Shown here piece by piece: positions 8,733 to 17,840 of a stretch of 64,000 nucleotides of DNA (its first letter is position 1; each line of letters begins with the position of its first letter). The notes beneath the pieces were generated by a model. The model saw only the letters and a program-made list of their open reading frames with translations. It searched no databases and was not told the origin of the DNA. A program made the translations under genes and the position numbers. Origin of the DNA: Enterovibrio gelatinilyticus. Its GTDB lineage: Bacteria; Pseudomonadota; Gammaproteobacteria; Enterobacterales; Vibrionaceae. Where the stretch lies: NCBI RefSeq assembly GCF_028683095.1, contig NZ_JAJUBC010000025.1, positions 1 to 64,000 of the forward strand, given 5' to 3'.

Positions 8733-9731
8733 ATGAAAACGATCACCTCACTGGCAGCAGCAATTACCCTTGGTCTGATGTCAGCATCGGCGTCAGCCGA
8801 CGCGTTTAAACCTTCTGTGATTTTTGATATGGGTGGTAAGTTCGATAAATCATTCAACCAAGCAGCCTACACGGGCGCAGAAGCGTTTAAAGAAGACACG
8901 GGTATCAGCTACGGTGAGTTTGAAATCACCAATGAAGCGCAACGTGAGCAGGCTATGCTGCGTATGGCGCAACGTGGTTTCAGTCCAATCGTTGCCGTGG
9001 GCTTTCAACAAGCTCCCATCGTAGAAAAAGTGGCGAAGCAATTCCCTAAAACTCAGTTTGTTATTATCGATGCGGTGGTTGATCTGCCAAACGTACGTTC
9101 TGTTGTGTTTAAAGAGCACGAAGGTTCGTTCCTTGTTGGTGCATTGGCAGTCATGAAGAGTGAGAACGACAAAGTCGGCTTTGTTGGCGGAATGGACATT
9201 CCTCTGATCCGTAAATTTGCGTGTGGCTATGAGCAAGGCGCGAAATTTCAAGCAGCAGATGCTGACGTGATTCAGAACATGACCGGTTCAACCCCAGCTG
9301 CATGGAACAACCCAACGAAGGGTGCAGAGCTTGCAAAATCGCAGTTCGATAAAGGCGTTGATGTGGTTTATGCAGCAGCCGGTGGTACCGGTGTGGGTGT
9401 ATATCAAGCCGCTGTTGATGAAGGCAAGTTCGCGGTGGGTGTGGATTCAAACCAAAACTACCTCCACCCTGGCGTGATGCTGACCTCTATGGTCAAGCGT
9501 GTTGATGTTGCCGTTCAAGATGCATTCAATGACGCTAAAAATGGCGAGTTCACTCCTGGTCTACAAGCACTTGGCTTGAAGGAAGGTGGTGTGGATTGGG
9601 CGCTGGATGAGTACAACAAAGATCTCGTGACGCCTGAAATGGAAACGCGCGTGAAACAGATCCGTGACGACATCATTGCTGGAAAAATCGTTGTTCACGA
9701 TTACTTCAGCTCTGATTCTTGCGAATACTAA
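8733..9731 (+). CDS. BMP-family ABC transporter substrate-binding protein
   Basis: A 332-residue periplasmic protein with a signal peptide (MKTITSLAAAITLGLMSASA) and no lipobox. The mature part begins DAFKPSVIFDMGGKFDKSFN, the pattern of the BMP/PnrA (Med) family, which binds purine nucleosides in characterised members. The frame is open for 23 further codons upstream, but GGAG precedes the ATG at 8733 and the signal peptide starts there. It is the first of four genes for one importer. A strong terminator follows it, so it is probably made in excess over the membrane parts. Confidence 0.9.
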   Translation: MKTITSLAAAITLGLMSASASADAFKPSVIFDMGGKFDKSFNQAAYTGAEAFKEDTGISYGEFEITNEAQREQAMLRMAQRGFSPIVAVGFQQAPIVEKVAKQFPKTQFVIIDAVVDLPNVRSVVFKEHEGSFLVGALAVMKSENDKVGFVGGMDIPLIRKFACGYEQGAKFQAADADVIQNMTGSTPAAWNNPTKGAELAKSQFDKGVDVVYAAAGGTGVGVYQAAVDEGKFAVGVDSNQNYLHPGVMLTSMVKRVDVAVQDAFNDAKNGEFTPGLQALGLKEGGVDWALDEYNKDLVTPEMETRVKQIRDDIIAGKIVVHDYFSSDSCEY

Positions 9732-9744
9732 GTAGCGACCTCAT

Positions 9745-9788
9745 CGCCCTCTGATCGAGCAATCGGCCATCAGAGGGCGTTTTGTTTT
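9745..9788 (+). terminator. Terminator between the binding protein and the ATPase gene
   Basis: An 11-bp perfect stem (CGCCCTCTGAT, 9745-9755, with 9769-9779) followed by TTTTGTTTTGTT. Partial read-through at such a site is a common way to set a high ratio of binding protein to transporter. Confidence 0.85.
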
Positions 9789-9993
9789 GTTCGCCTTCGT
9801 TGTACCTTCTTATATCAATTGGGGTTCAGTAAGCGGTCATATATTTGCACAGGAACAATCGTTAAAAGCAAGGGAGAGACTGCGGTAAGTCGTTATTCTA
9901 CAGATAAAATCTCTGACGCAGGCTTTGACGCTTTTAACCAGCAAACATGACGGAATACTTGTTCTGATTGGTATTACTTGCCAAGGAGCTGGC

Positions 9994-11538
9994 ATGGCAA
10001 ACCCCGCAATAGAACTGCGTGACATCAATAAACGTTTTGGTGCAGTACACGCAAACAAAGACATCGACCTTAAAGTGATGCCTGGCACTATTCACGGCAT
10101 CGTTGGTGAAAACGGGGCGGGTAAGTCGACCCTGATGTCTATCCTTTACGGCTTCTATCAAGCCGATTCTGGGACTATCGAAGTTGATGGCTCCCTCGTG
10201 AAAATCAAAGACTCTCAAGACGCGATCTCTCATGGCATTGGTATGGTGCATCAACACTTTATGTTGGTTGAAACCTTTTCAGTGCTAGAAAATGTGATGC
10301 TCGGCGCTGAAGGGCACAGTTTATTGAACGTTGCTTCGAGCAATGTGCGTCAAGCATTAGAAAAAATTGAAAGCGACTATGGTTTGTCCGTTAGCCCTGA
10401 CGCCATCGTAGGCGAGCTAGCAGTTGGTATTCAGCAGCGGGTAGAAATTCTAAAAGCGTTGTATCGCGGCGCTCGCATTCTTATTTTGGACGAACCTACT
10501 GGCGTACTGACTCCGCAAGAAATTGAACAGTTTTTTGACATCCTCAACACCCTTAAATCGCAGGGTGTCACCATCATTTTGATTACACACAAGCTTAAAG
10601 AAATCATGGCAATCACAGACTCGGTGTCGGTGATGCGTCAAGGTGCTATGGTCGCGCACCGTAATACGGCGGACACCAGTGTCGATGAACTGGCTGAACT
10701 CATGGTGGGCCGCAAGGTATTACTCCGTGTTGATAAAGGCGACGCGACACCGGGCGAAGAAAGGCTTCGCGTGGAAAACGTATCTTGGAAAGACAGCCGC
10801 GGAGTCAAACGCTTAAAAAACCTTAACTTTCGTTTACGCGCAGGTGAAATTCTGGGTGTGGCGGGCGTGTCTGGAAATGGACAGTCTGAGCTGCTGGCGG
10901 TTTTGTCTGGCGTTACAACGCCACAAGAAGGCGAAATGACGCTAAAAACGCGCAAGGGCGAAACGCACTTTGGCCCTTCGAAGAAGCGAAATGCTGGGAT
11001 CATGCGTCAACTCAGTGTGGGTCATATACCGGAAGACCGTATTCGCCAAGGATTAGTGAAAGCAATGCCTGCCTCTGAAAGCGCCATTTTGGGTTTTCAG
11101 AATGACATTGCTTATGGCAAAGGCTTATTGAACCCGGCTGCGATTGAAGCGGCGACGCGGAACATGATGGAAAAATATGATGTTCGCCCCGCGGATCCTC
11201 ATCTTAAGTCCGCCAATTTCTCTGGGGGTAATCAGCAGAAGTTGATCATCGCGCGTGAAATGCTTCGAGAGCCTGATGTGCTCCTAGTGGGACAGCCTAC
11301 ACGCGGTGTTGATATTGGTGCGATTGAGTTTATTCACCGCAATTTGATCGCGGCTCGCGATGCGGGTGCAGCGATATTGCTGGTGTCGACAGAACTTGAA
11401 GAAATCATGTCATTGTCTGATCGAATTATTGTATTGGCAGACGGTGAAATTACCGGTGACGTGGTCGCAAAAGACACGAACGAACGTCAACTCGGTATTT
11501 TGATGGCCAATGCCGCGCAAGAGGAGGGTGCAGTATGA
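9994..11538 (+). CDS. ABC importer ATPase with two nucleotide-binding domains (nucleoside type)
   Basis: A 514-residue cytosolic ATPase with tandem domains. The first has Walker A GENGAGKST and Walker B ILILDEPTGVLTP; the second has a degenerate Walker A GVSGNGQSE and the signature GGNQQKLIIAREM. This arrangement is typical of sugar and BMP-type nucleoside importers. The start is at 9994 because AAGGAG lies just upstream; an open frame extends 23 codons further. Its stop overlaps the first permease gene by 4 bases (ATGA). Confidence 0.9.
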   Translation: MANPAIELRDINKRFGAVHANKDIDLKVMPGTIHGIVGENGAGKSTLMSILYGFYQADSGTIEVDGSLVKIKDSQDAISHGIGMVHQHFMLVETFSVLENVMLGAEGHSLLNVASSNVRQALEKIESDYGLSVSPDAIVGELAVGIQQRVEILKALYRGARILILDEPTGVLTPQEIEQFFDILNTLKSQGVTIILITHKLKEIMAITDSVSVMRQGAMVAHRNTADTSVDELAELMVGRKVLLRVDKGDATPGEERLRVENVSWKDSRGVKRLKNLNFRLRAGEILGVAGVSGNGQSELLAVLSGVTTPQEGEMTLKTRKGETHFGPSKKRNAGIMRQLSVGHIPEDRIRQGLVKAMPASESAILGFQNDIAYGKGLLNPAAIEAATRNMMEKYDVRPADPHLKSANFSGGNQQKLIIAREMLREPDVLLVGQPTRGVDIGAIEFIHRNLIAARDAGAAILLVSTELEEIMSLSDRIIVLADGEITGDVVAKDTNERQLGILMANAAQEEGAV

Positions 11539-12668
11539 GTACTTCTCAGCACAGTGCCCCAACGTGGGTAAAAGTATTTTTAGTGCCGGCACTGCAACTG
11601 GCTGTTGCACTTGTTATTTCAAGCCTTGTGGTATTGCTGGTGGGCGAAAGCCCAACGGCGGCGTTTAGTGTGATGATCCAAGGGGCGACGAACCTAGAAT
11701 ATGGCGGCTTGAGCAACACCTTGTATTACGCCACCAACTTTGTGTTTACGGGGTTGGCGGTTGCCATCGCGTTCCACGCCGGCTTGTTTAACATCGGCGG
11801 TGAAGGTCAAGCCTATATCGCGGGTTTAGGTATCGGCATATTGATGTTGTTACTGGATGATGTGTTGTCAGTATGGTTGATGGCACCGTTAGCGATTATT
11901 GTCGCGGCGGCCTTTGGGGCACTCTGGGGGGCCATACCGGGTTACCTTCAAGCAAAACGTGGGTCGCACATTGTGGTGACCACCATCATGTTTAACTTCA
12001 TCGCCTTCTCGGTAATGGGTTACGCGCTGGTGGAGCATATCGCGAAATACGGTGGCAACTCGACGGACTCTCGTTACTTCAACCCTGAAGCCGTGTTCCC
12101 CAAACTGTATGAACTGGCAGCAAGTTGGGGATACGAACTGCCATTTTCGCTGCTTAACCCTTCTATCCTCTTAGCTCTCGTGGTTGCCTATTTGGTTTGG
12201 TTGTTGCTGTTTAGAACACGCCTTGGCTATGCGATTCGTGTCGTTGGGCAGAATGCACAAGCCGCGGAGTATGCGGGGATCGACGCCAAGAAAATTATCA
12301 TTATTGCCATGACTATTTCCGGCGCTTTAGCGGGATTGATGGCAGTCAATGAGGTTTTTGGCGCACAAAATCGACTGATTTTGAACTTCACGGGTGGTTT
12401 TGGTTTTATTGGAATTGCTGTGGCTTTGATGGGGCGTAATCACCCCGCGGGTATTATCGTCGCCGCTTTATTGTTCGGTGCGCTATACCAAGGCGGAACA
12501 GAGTTGCAGTTTGAAATGCCAAGTTTGAACCCAGAATTGATCATGGTGATTCAAGGGCTAGTGATTTTCTTCACTGGAGCATTGGATAGGTTGATAAGAA
12601 AACCGGTTGAAGGCTTCTTTATGCGTCGAGCATCCAACAAAGAGGAGACCGCCAATGGAAATGTTTAA
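11535..12668 (+). CDS. ABC importer permease, subunit 1 (nucleoside type)
   Basis: A 377-residue inner-membrane protein with about ten hydrophobic segments, of the BPD_transp_2/branched-chain class. The motif GLFNIGGEGQAYIAG and the cytoplasmic loop RTRLGYAIRVVGQNAQAAEYAGID are typical of BMP-linked permeases. It overlaps the ATPase gene by 4 bases and the second permease gene by 14 bases, so the operon is translationally coupled. Confidence 0.88.
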   Translation: MSTSQHSAPTWVKVFLVPALQLAVALVISSLVVLLVGESPTAAFSVMIQGATNLEYGGLSNTLYYATNFVFTGLAVAIAFHAGLFNIGGEGQAYIAGLGIGILMLLLDDVLSVWLMAPLAIIVAAAFGALWGAIPGYLQAKRGSHIVVTTIMFNFIAFSVMGYALVEHIAKYGGNSTDSRYFNPEAVFPKLYELAASWGYELPFSLLNPSILLALVVAYLVWLLLFRTRLGYAIRVVGQNAQAAEYAGIDAKKIIIIAMTISGALAGLMAVNEVFGAQNRLILNFTGGFGFIGIAVALMGRNHPAGIIVAALLFGALYQGGTELQFEMPSLNPELIMVIQGLVIFFTGALDRLIRKPVEGFFMRRASNKEETANGNV

Positions 12669-13629
12669 TTGGATACTTTCGTCTGCGGATTCCACCTTAC
12701 GCCTAGCTGTGCCACTGATCTTTGCCGCAATGGCGGGTATCTTTTCTGAACGCGCAGGGGTTGTGGACATTGGCCTAGAAGGAAAAATGCTGTTTTCAGC
12801 GTTTGTTGCGGCAGCGGTTTCTTATGTCACGGGGAACCCTTGGCTAGGCTTAACGGCGGCTGTTTTAGGTTCAATGTTGCTCGCACTTATCCATGGCTAT
12901 GCCTCTATTACGCAAAAAGGCGATCAGATCATTTCTGGTCTTGCAGTCAACTTCTTTGCCTCAGGGATGACAATAACCCTTGGTCATGCGTGGTTTGAGC
13001 GCGGTGGGCAAACGCCCTCTTTAAGCAGTGAACAACGTTTCTTACCTAATGAATTACCGGGTGCAGAATGGTTGGGTGATGCCGTACCTGTGCTAGGGCC
13101 TTTTTACCGCGATGTGGTCTCAGGGCACAATGTGTTGGTGTACTTGGCGTTTGTCGCCGTTATCGTGACGTGGTGGGTATTGTTTAGAACTCGCTTTGGT
13201 TTGCGCCTACGTGCCGTAGGAGAAGAGCCTAATGCGATTGATACTGCAGGTATCTCGGTGGTTTGGCTTCGCTATCGCGCTGTGCTTATTGCAGGTTTAT
13301 TGTGTGGTTTAGCGGGTGCGTATTTGTCGACAGCGCAAAACGCGGCGTTTGGTAAAGAAATGACGGCAGGGCAGGGCTACATTGCGCTGGCAGCGGTTAT
13401 CTTCGGCAAATGGCAACCACGCAACGCATTGTTTGCGTGTTTATTGTTTGGCTTTTTGTCCGCGCTGGAAACGCGAATGCAGGGTGTAGACATTCCGTTT
13501 GTTGGTGTGTTGCCAACCCAAGTCTTCTCAGCATTGCCATATGTGTTAACCGTGGTGTTGCTAGCGGGATTCATTGGCAAAGCGGTTGCACCAAAAGCGA
13601 TTGGTCGACCTTACGAGAAAGAGCGATAA
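12655..13629 (+). CDS. ABC importer permease, subunit 2 (nucleoside type)
   Basis: A 324-residue inner-membrane partner of the preceding permease, with GVVDIGLEGKMLFSAF and RTRFGLRLRAVGEEPNAIDTAG as family marks. I set the start at 12655, where AGAGGAG lies upstream, inside the 3' end of the first permease gene. With the binding protein and ATPase this completes an importer whose best-known relatives carry purine nucleosides. Confidence 0.88.
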   Translation: MEMFNWILSSADSTLRLAVPLIFAAMAGIFSERAGVVDIGLEGKMLFSAFVAAAVSYVTGNPWLGLTAAVLGSMLLALIHGYASITQKGDQIISGLAVNFFASGMTITLGHAWFERGGQTPSLSSEQRFLPNELPGAEWLGDAVPVLGPFYRDVVSGHNVLVYLAFVAVIVTWWVLFRTRFGLRLRAVGEEPNAIDTAGISVVWLRYRAVLIAGLLCGLAGAYLSTAQNAAFGKEMTAGQGYIALAAVIFGKWQPRNALFACLLFGFLSALETRMQGVDIPFVGVLPTQVFSALPYVLTVVLLAGFIGKAVAPKAIGRPYEKER

Positions 13630-13660
13630 AGAGCCGTGTAAATAGGTTTCATAGAAGCAA

Positions 13661-13690
13661 AAACGCCACCGAAAAGGTGGCGTTTTTTTG
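13661..13690. terminator. Bidirectional terminator after the nucleoside importer operon
   Basis: Stem AACGCCACC pairs with GGTGGCGTT around GAAAA, followed by seven T on the plus strand and preceded by an A-run. It separates convergent operons. Confidence 0.85.
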
Positions 13691-13740
13691 TATACACACC
13701 AGCAAAGAGTAGGCGTGACGACGACAAGGTAGCTGAACGA

Positions 13741-14760
13741 TTAGCTCGCGGCTGACGTTGGCAGCACGCGCTTCAGGATATCTGCCAGCGTGACGACACC
13801 AATCATCTTGTCGCCTTTGCTCACAACAGCAATCTGCACACTCGCTGCTCGCATACGCGCCAGCGCTTCGTATACCGGTGTGTTGGCATCAAGCACATGC
13901 GCTTTACGTGCAACTTCACGTGCAGGTCGGTCAGCAGGTTCCAGCAGGGTATCACGCACGTGAACCACAAGCGGTTTAAGGCCACGGTTGCCGAATACTA
14001 AAATACGCATGTGTCCAGACTCCATCGACACCTTGCGAACTTCTGCAACGCTAGCACGCTTGTCGACATGAGCCATCACCTGACCTTCAGTTACCAGCGT
14101 TTCAACTGGGATTGAACTCAGGTCAATCAGGCCGGATAGCTGCTTCTGAATACTCGGCTGCAGTGTACCCACTTTGCCGGAGTGCTCTACGAGTTGACGG
14201 ATGGTATCAATGTCTTGTCCACCCACAGCGGCGCTTTCTACTGGCTCAACGCCAGATGCTTTCACCAGATGGTTCGCAATGCGGTTAATCCAGTTCAGCA
14301 GTGGACGCAGCGGCCACACGTAAGCGCGTGCCACGAGACCAATCGCCAGTGCTGATTTCTCTGGGTGCGCAATCGACCAGGACTTAGGAGCCATTTCCCC
14401 AACAACGAGGTGAAGGAAGGTCACGACGAACAGCGCAAAACCGAATGATGCACCATCTACCGCCCATTCTGGCATGCCCATTGAGGCAAATACTGGCCCA
14501 ATCCAATGGTCAACCGCTGGCTTGGTAACTGCACCCAAAGCAAAGGTACAGAAGGTAATACCGAGTTGAGCACCTGCCAACATCAGCGTGAGGTCGTTCA
14601 TACCGCGCAGCGCAGCACGTGCAGATGCACTTTCAACGGCCATTTCTTCTAGGCGGTGGCGGCGTGCTCCCATCAATGCAAACTCGATGATAACGAAGAA
14701 GCCACTCAATATGATGAGGGCAGTGGTCACCAGAGTGACAGTCAACGGATCAGTCATCAT
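13741..14760 (-). CDS. CNNM/CorC-type (DUF21) membrane protein with CBS domains
   Basis: A 339-residue protein with an N-terminal DUF21 membrane domain (about four hydrophobic segments; GAQLGITFCTFALG near residue 62) and a CBS pair in the C-terminal half. No CorC/HlyC domain follows, so it is the shorter paralogue. Relatives take part in magnesium or other divalent-cation transport. It overlaps the upstream larger paralogue by 4 bases (ATGA), and the pair probably acts together. Confidence 0.85.
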   Translation of the reverse strand: MMTDPLTVTLVTTALIILSGFFVIIEFALMGARRHRLEEMAVESASARAALRGMNDLTLMLAGAQLGITFCTFALGAVTKPAVDHWIGPVFASMGMPEWAVDGASFGFALFVVTFLHLVVGEMAPKSWSIAHPEKSALAIGLVARAYVWPLRPLLNWINRIANHLVKASGVEPVESAAVGGQDIDTIRQLVEHSGKVGTLQPSIQKQLSGLIDLSSIPVETLVTEGQVMAHVDKRASVAEVRKVSMESGHMRILVFGNRGLKPLVVHVRDTLLEPADRPAREVARKAHVLDANTPVYEALARMRAASVQIAVVSKGDKMIGVVTLADILKRVLPTSAAS

Positions 14761-16133
14761 TCTTCACCCTCCTCAATTGGATTCTCTACAAGCTTGACGC
14801 GCACCTCTGTTGGAACGTGACGCTCAATACGCAACACTTCAACCTCAAGATGGCGCTTAAACAGCTCGCCGGAAGCAAATTCGGATGGGTCGACAGGCAG
14901 TTCGATAATCACTGTTTCGCCTTCAGCCGGAAGTGCACCTCGCTCAGCAATCAACATACCGGCGATGGTTTCTACATCGTCTTTCGGCAGGTCGTAGCCA
15001 ATCGCACGTTCCACTTCGTCAATGTGAACGTCACCTTCCATCAGCCATACGTTGTCGCTTTGTGGAACAACCGCATCAGCCGCGTCTGCGTCGTGCTCGT
15101 CGGTGATTTCACCCACGATTTCCATCGCAAGGTCTTCAATTGTTAAAACGCCAGCAAAGCCACCGTATTCGTCAATAATACACGCTAGGTGGTTGGTTGA
15201 TTTCTCCAACTGGTCGAGGGCGTCGGGCAAGCTCATCAGCGTTGGCAGCACGGTAGCAGGGCGCATCACTGATTCTACGGTGTCGTCAGCGTGACCGGCA
15301 TCAATACGCGCCAGCACGTCAGGCAGATGAACTACACCCACAGGCGCGTCATCGTCGTTAACCACTGGGTAACGGGTATGTGCTTGCGCCATCAGTGATA
15401 CAAGCTCAGTCAATGTGGTTTCCGGTTCAACCCAATCCACCTGCGAACGGGGCACCATCGCGTGTTCTACGTCTCGCTCTGGAAAATCCAGTATACGATC
15501 CATCATCAATGACAGTTCGACAGGGATATCACCTGTTTCACGCGAGTTAGCGATGATGTGGTGCAAATCTTCTTCCGACGCACTCACGTCAAGGTCGTGA
15601 ACCGGTTCAATGCGAAACGCGCGAAGAAGAAGGTTTGCTGACTTGTCGAAAAAGCTGATGAAAAAGCCAAACACAGACATGTAAATCAGTGTTGAGCGGG
15701 ACATCATGCGAGCCATTGGCTCTGCGTTCGCGATAGCGAGGTTTTTCGGGTACAGCTCGCCCATGATCATTTGAACGACCATAGCGACACCCAGAGTGAT
15801 AACTGTACCTAGAGCGATACCCGCCTCTAGCGATAACCCAAAGCCTTGCAACAATACGCCCAGTGACTGGCCAACAAGTGGCTCTGCAGCGAAACCCAGC
15901 ACCAGACCAGTTACCGTAATGCCAAGTTGGGCACCGGAAAGCATAAAACTGGTACGTTTGGTCACCTTGAGAGCGCGTTTTGCGGCTTCATCGCCAGTGG
16001 CAGCTAGAGTTGCGAGTTTTGCTCTGTCCACGGCCATGTACGCAAACTCTTGGGCAACGAAGTAGCCGTTTGCTGCGATAATAGCCAAGATAAATAGAAT
16101 GCCGAACAGAAGGGTAAGAAGGGTCTCAATCAT
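14757..16133 (-). CDS. HlyC/CorC-family transporter (DUF21, CBS, CorC_HlyC)
   Basis: A 458-residue protein with the full domain order: DUF21 membrane domain (GAQLGITVTGLVLGF near residue 66), two CBS repeats, and a C-terminal CorC_HlyC domain (ACIIDEYGGFAGVLTIEDL before it). Family members handle magnesium or cobalt or act as membrane-repair and stress proteins. The start is 16133 (MIETLLTLL), preceded by GGGAGG; the open frame goes 15 codons further without a ribosome site. It is the first gene of a two-gene operon. Confidence 0.87.
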   Translation of the reverse strand: MIETLLTLLFGILFILAIIAANGYFVAQEFAYMAVDRAKLATLAATGDEAAKRALKVTKRTSFMLSGAQLGITVTGLVLGFAAEPLVGQSLGVLLQGFGLSLEAGIALGTVITLGVAMVVQMIMGELYPKNLAIANAEPMARMMSRSTLIYMSVFGFFISFFDKSANLLLRAFRIEPVHDLDVSASEEDLHHIIANSRETGDIPVELSLMMDRILDFPERDVEHAMVPRSQVDWVEPETTLTELVSLMAQAHTRYPVVNDDDAPVGVVHLPDVLARIDAGHADDTVESVMRPATVLPTLMSLPDALDQLEKSTNHLACIIDEYGGFAGVLTIEDLAMEIVGEITDEHDADAADAVVPQSDNVWLMEGDVHIDEVERAIGYDLPKDDVETIAGMLIAERGALPAEGETVIIELPVDPSEFASGELFKRHLEVEVLRIERHVPTEVRVKLVENPIEEGEE

Positions 16134-16637
16134 TGTTGCGTCCTCCCTTGGTGACAAGAGGCCAGTAAGGTTTGACACAATCGACTAGAGTTGGGGTCCA
16201 CAAAGTATTCCTAACGTAATAACAGGACGCGCAGTATATTTCCGCAATAACGAATTAGTCTAGTGAATACTCACACAAAACCATGCAAACAAAATGAGAC
16301 AGTGTCACCCGCGGACATTGGCACCTAAGCAAATACACCACCTTAGCTGTCAACAGAGGCTTCCCTACACGCTTTGACCGTTCAATCGCGTTACCGTCTG
16401 TTACAAACTATCACTGCGCAGATTGTGGTTTTTGCGCTCGTTCTAACCGTTAACGCGATGCTTGCGAAGATTTTGGTGACAGGGGAAATCAATGATTTCC
16501 CCTCACGAATGGCGCGAAACTAAACACGGTAGAACCAAAAAGGCGTTATCAATCCTAGTTTGATAACGCCTTAATTAGACCATCAAGTTATGCATGATGA
16601 ACATGTTTAAGCTTGGTGATTACGCGTGGTTTGACGC
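16134..16637. other. Intergenic region, about 500 bp, with a palindrome and a terminator
   Basis: I see no gene here. It holds the promoter region of the CorC pair, a 21-base near-perfect palindrome at 16482-16502 (GGGGAAATCA-A-TGATTTCCCC), and the terminator of the next minus-strand gene at 16540-16572. Confidence 0.6.
16536..16572 (-). terminator. Terminator of the CxxC protein gene
   Basis: A 13-bp perfect stem (AAGGCGTTATCAA, 16540-16552, with 16560-16572), followed on the minus strand by TTTTTGG. It lies downstream of the minus-strand gene ending at 16638. Confidence 0.8.
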
Positions 16638-17012
16638 TTAACCCATGTCGCAATCAGTACAACTTTGTAGTGTGATTTCATGTTCAAAGACGGCTACATC
16701 GGCACCTTCTGCCAGCAGCTCAGCGATTTCATCCGCCACTTCTTGCTCATCTTCCACTTTAACTGGATTCGCGAGTTCTTCTTCTGAGTAACCGTAGAAA
16801 TTCAGTAATAAGTAATCACGCGCTTCGTCTTTAGTACAAGTCACGTTCACCGAAAGATCTGATTCATCGTTGCTTTGCTTGATAATCGCAGCCATTTGCG
16901 CGACAACATCATCTTTCATCGCGGCGGTTAACCAACCAAGATCAGTGCTTACTGCGGTTTTTTTACATCTAAAACAAGGGAGTTCATGAAAATAATATTG
17001 AAAATCAGTCAT
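16638..17012 (-). CDS. Hypothetical protein with N- and C-terminal CxxC pairs
   Basis: A 124-residue acidic protein that I do not recognise. It has CFRC near residue 13 and CTDC at the extreme C-terminus, which could together bind zinc or form a redox pair. The middle is hydrophilic with no membrane segment. An open frame continues 36 codons upstream, but MTDFQYYFHELPCFRC looks like the natural start. It is a lone gene with its own terminator. Confidence 0.6.
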   Translation of the reverse strand: MTDFQYYFHELPCFRCKKTAVSTDLGWLTAAMKDDVVAQMAAIIKQSNDESDLSVNVTCTKDEARDYLLLNFYGYSEEELANPVKVEDEQEVADEIAELLAEGADVAVFEHEITLQSCTDCDMG

Positions 17013-17261
17013 AGATAATTTTTCTTCGAGTGTTTGTAGCAAGATTATGAGCGATTTATACCAAAATGCTATCTCAAAAGACATTGAAGACAGGATCCCT
17101 ATGGGTGATTTTGGGTACAACCCCTTTCAAGCGTCGGCCTCAACGGCTATTGGGTGAAAGGTGCTATCAAAGGTGCTATCAAGGAAGGTGTATGCATCGT
17201 TCGCTCAACACCTAAGCAACACCACACTAAGGGTCTGAGATGCTGAGCCAAAGATGAAACG

Positions 17262-17693
17262 TTACCAGCGCGCTCTATAAGTACGGTGACATCCTCTGCA
17301 TGTGCTTTGTGCTGCTTCTAAGCCATTTTCAGCACCATTCGCATTCTGCTGTTTAGCTGATTGATAAAGCGCTTGAAACCCTTCGTCCATTTCACTTAAC
17401 AACTGATTGAATTTTTCTGGCTTACTCCACACGCTTTCTTGCGCTTTGCTTCCTACTTGGCTTCCAGAAGGAAACAGCGCAAATAAAGATTGGCTGTGTT
17501 CTTTGAGTTCAGCACTGGTTGATTCCAACGCCGCCCAATCTGTGTTAGCGCCTTCTATGAGTTGATCTGCCTTGTCTGAAAGCGATCCTATGTCGGCGAA
17601 TGCTTGCTGCCGTGCTTCGATTTGATGTGAGTAGTCTTGTGCGTTAACGAGTAATGGGACAAAGCAGATAAGGCTGATAATCAGTTGTTTCAT
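17262..17693 (-). CDS. Cytochrome c-prime-type periplasmic protein
   Basis: A 143-residue protein with a signal peptide (MKQLIISLICFVPLLVNA). The rest is helical and ends with a single haem-c motif CRGCH followed by RTYRARW, the C-terminal placing typical of cytochrome c-prime. Such proteins bind NO or act in electron transfer. It is divergent from a cytochrome b gene 147 bp away, a common pairing in which cytochrome b passes electrons to a soluble cytochrome. Confidence 0.85.
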   Translation of the reverse strand: MKQLIISLICFVPLLVNAQDYSHQIEARQQAFADIGSLSDKADQLIEGANTDWAALESTSAELKEHSQSLFALFPSGSQVGSKAQESVWSKPEKFNQLLSEMDEGFQALYQSAKQQNANGAENGLEAAQSTCRGCHRTYRARW

Positions 17694-17811
17694 GGGTGCT
17701 GTTCTCATGTTGGGTCAGGGTAGGTATTCAATGAGGGTGAATTTACACTGCAATTATTGCGTATGCAATGGTTGTGGTGTAAATTTGGATTTATGAATTC
17801 GAGCTAACCCT

Positions 17812-17839
17812 ATTGAGAGCAGAAAATTGAGAGCAGAAA
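17812..17839 (+). repeat. 14-bp tandem duplication at a ribosome binding region
   Basis: ATTGAGAGCAGAAA is repeated directly at 17812-17825 and 17826-17839, ending one base before the ATG of the cytochrome b gene. The repeat carries the purine-rich GAGAGCAGAAA, so the duplication changes the translation start region itself. Confidence 0.85.
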
Positions 17840-17840
17840 A

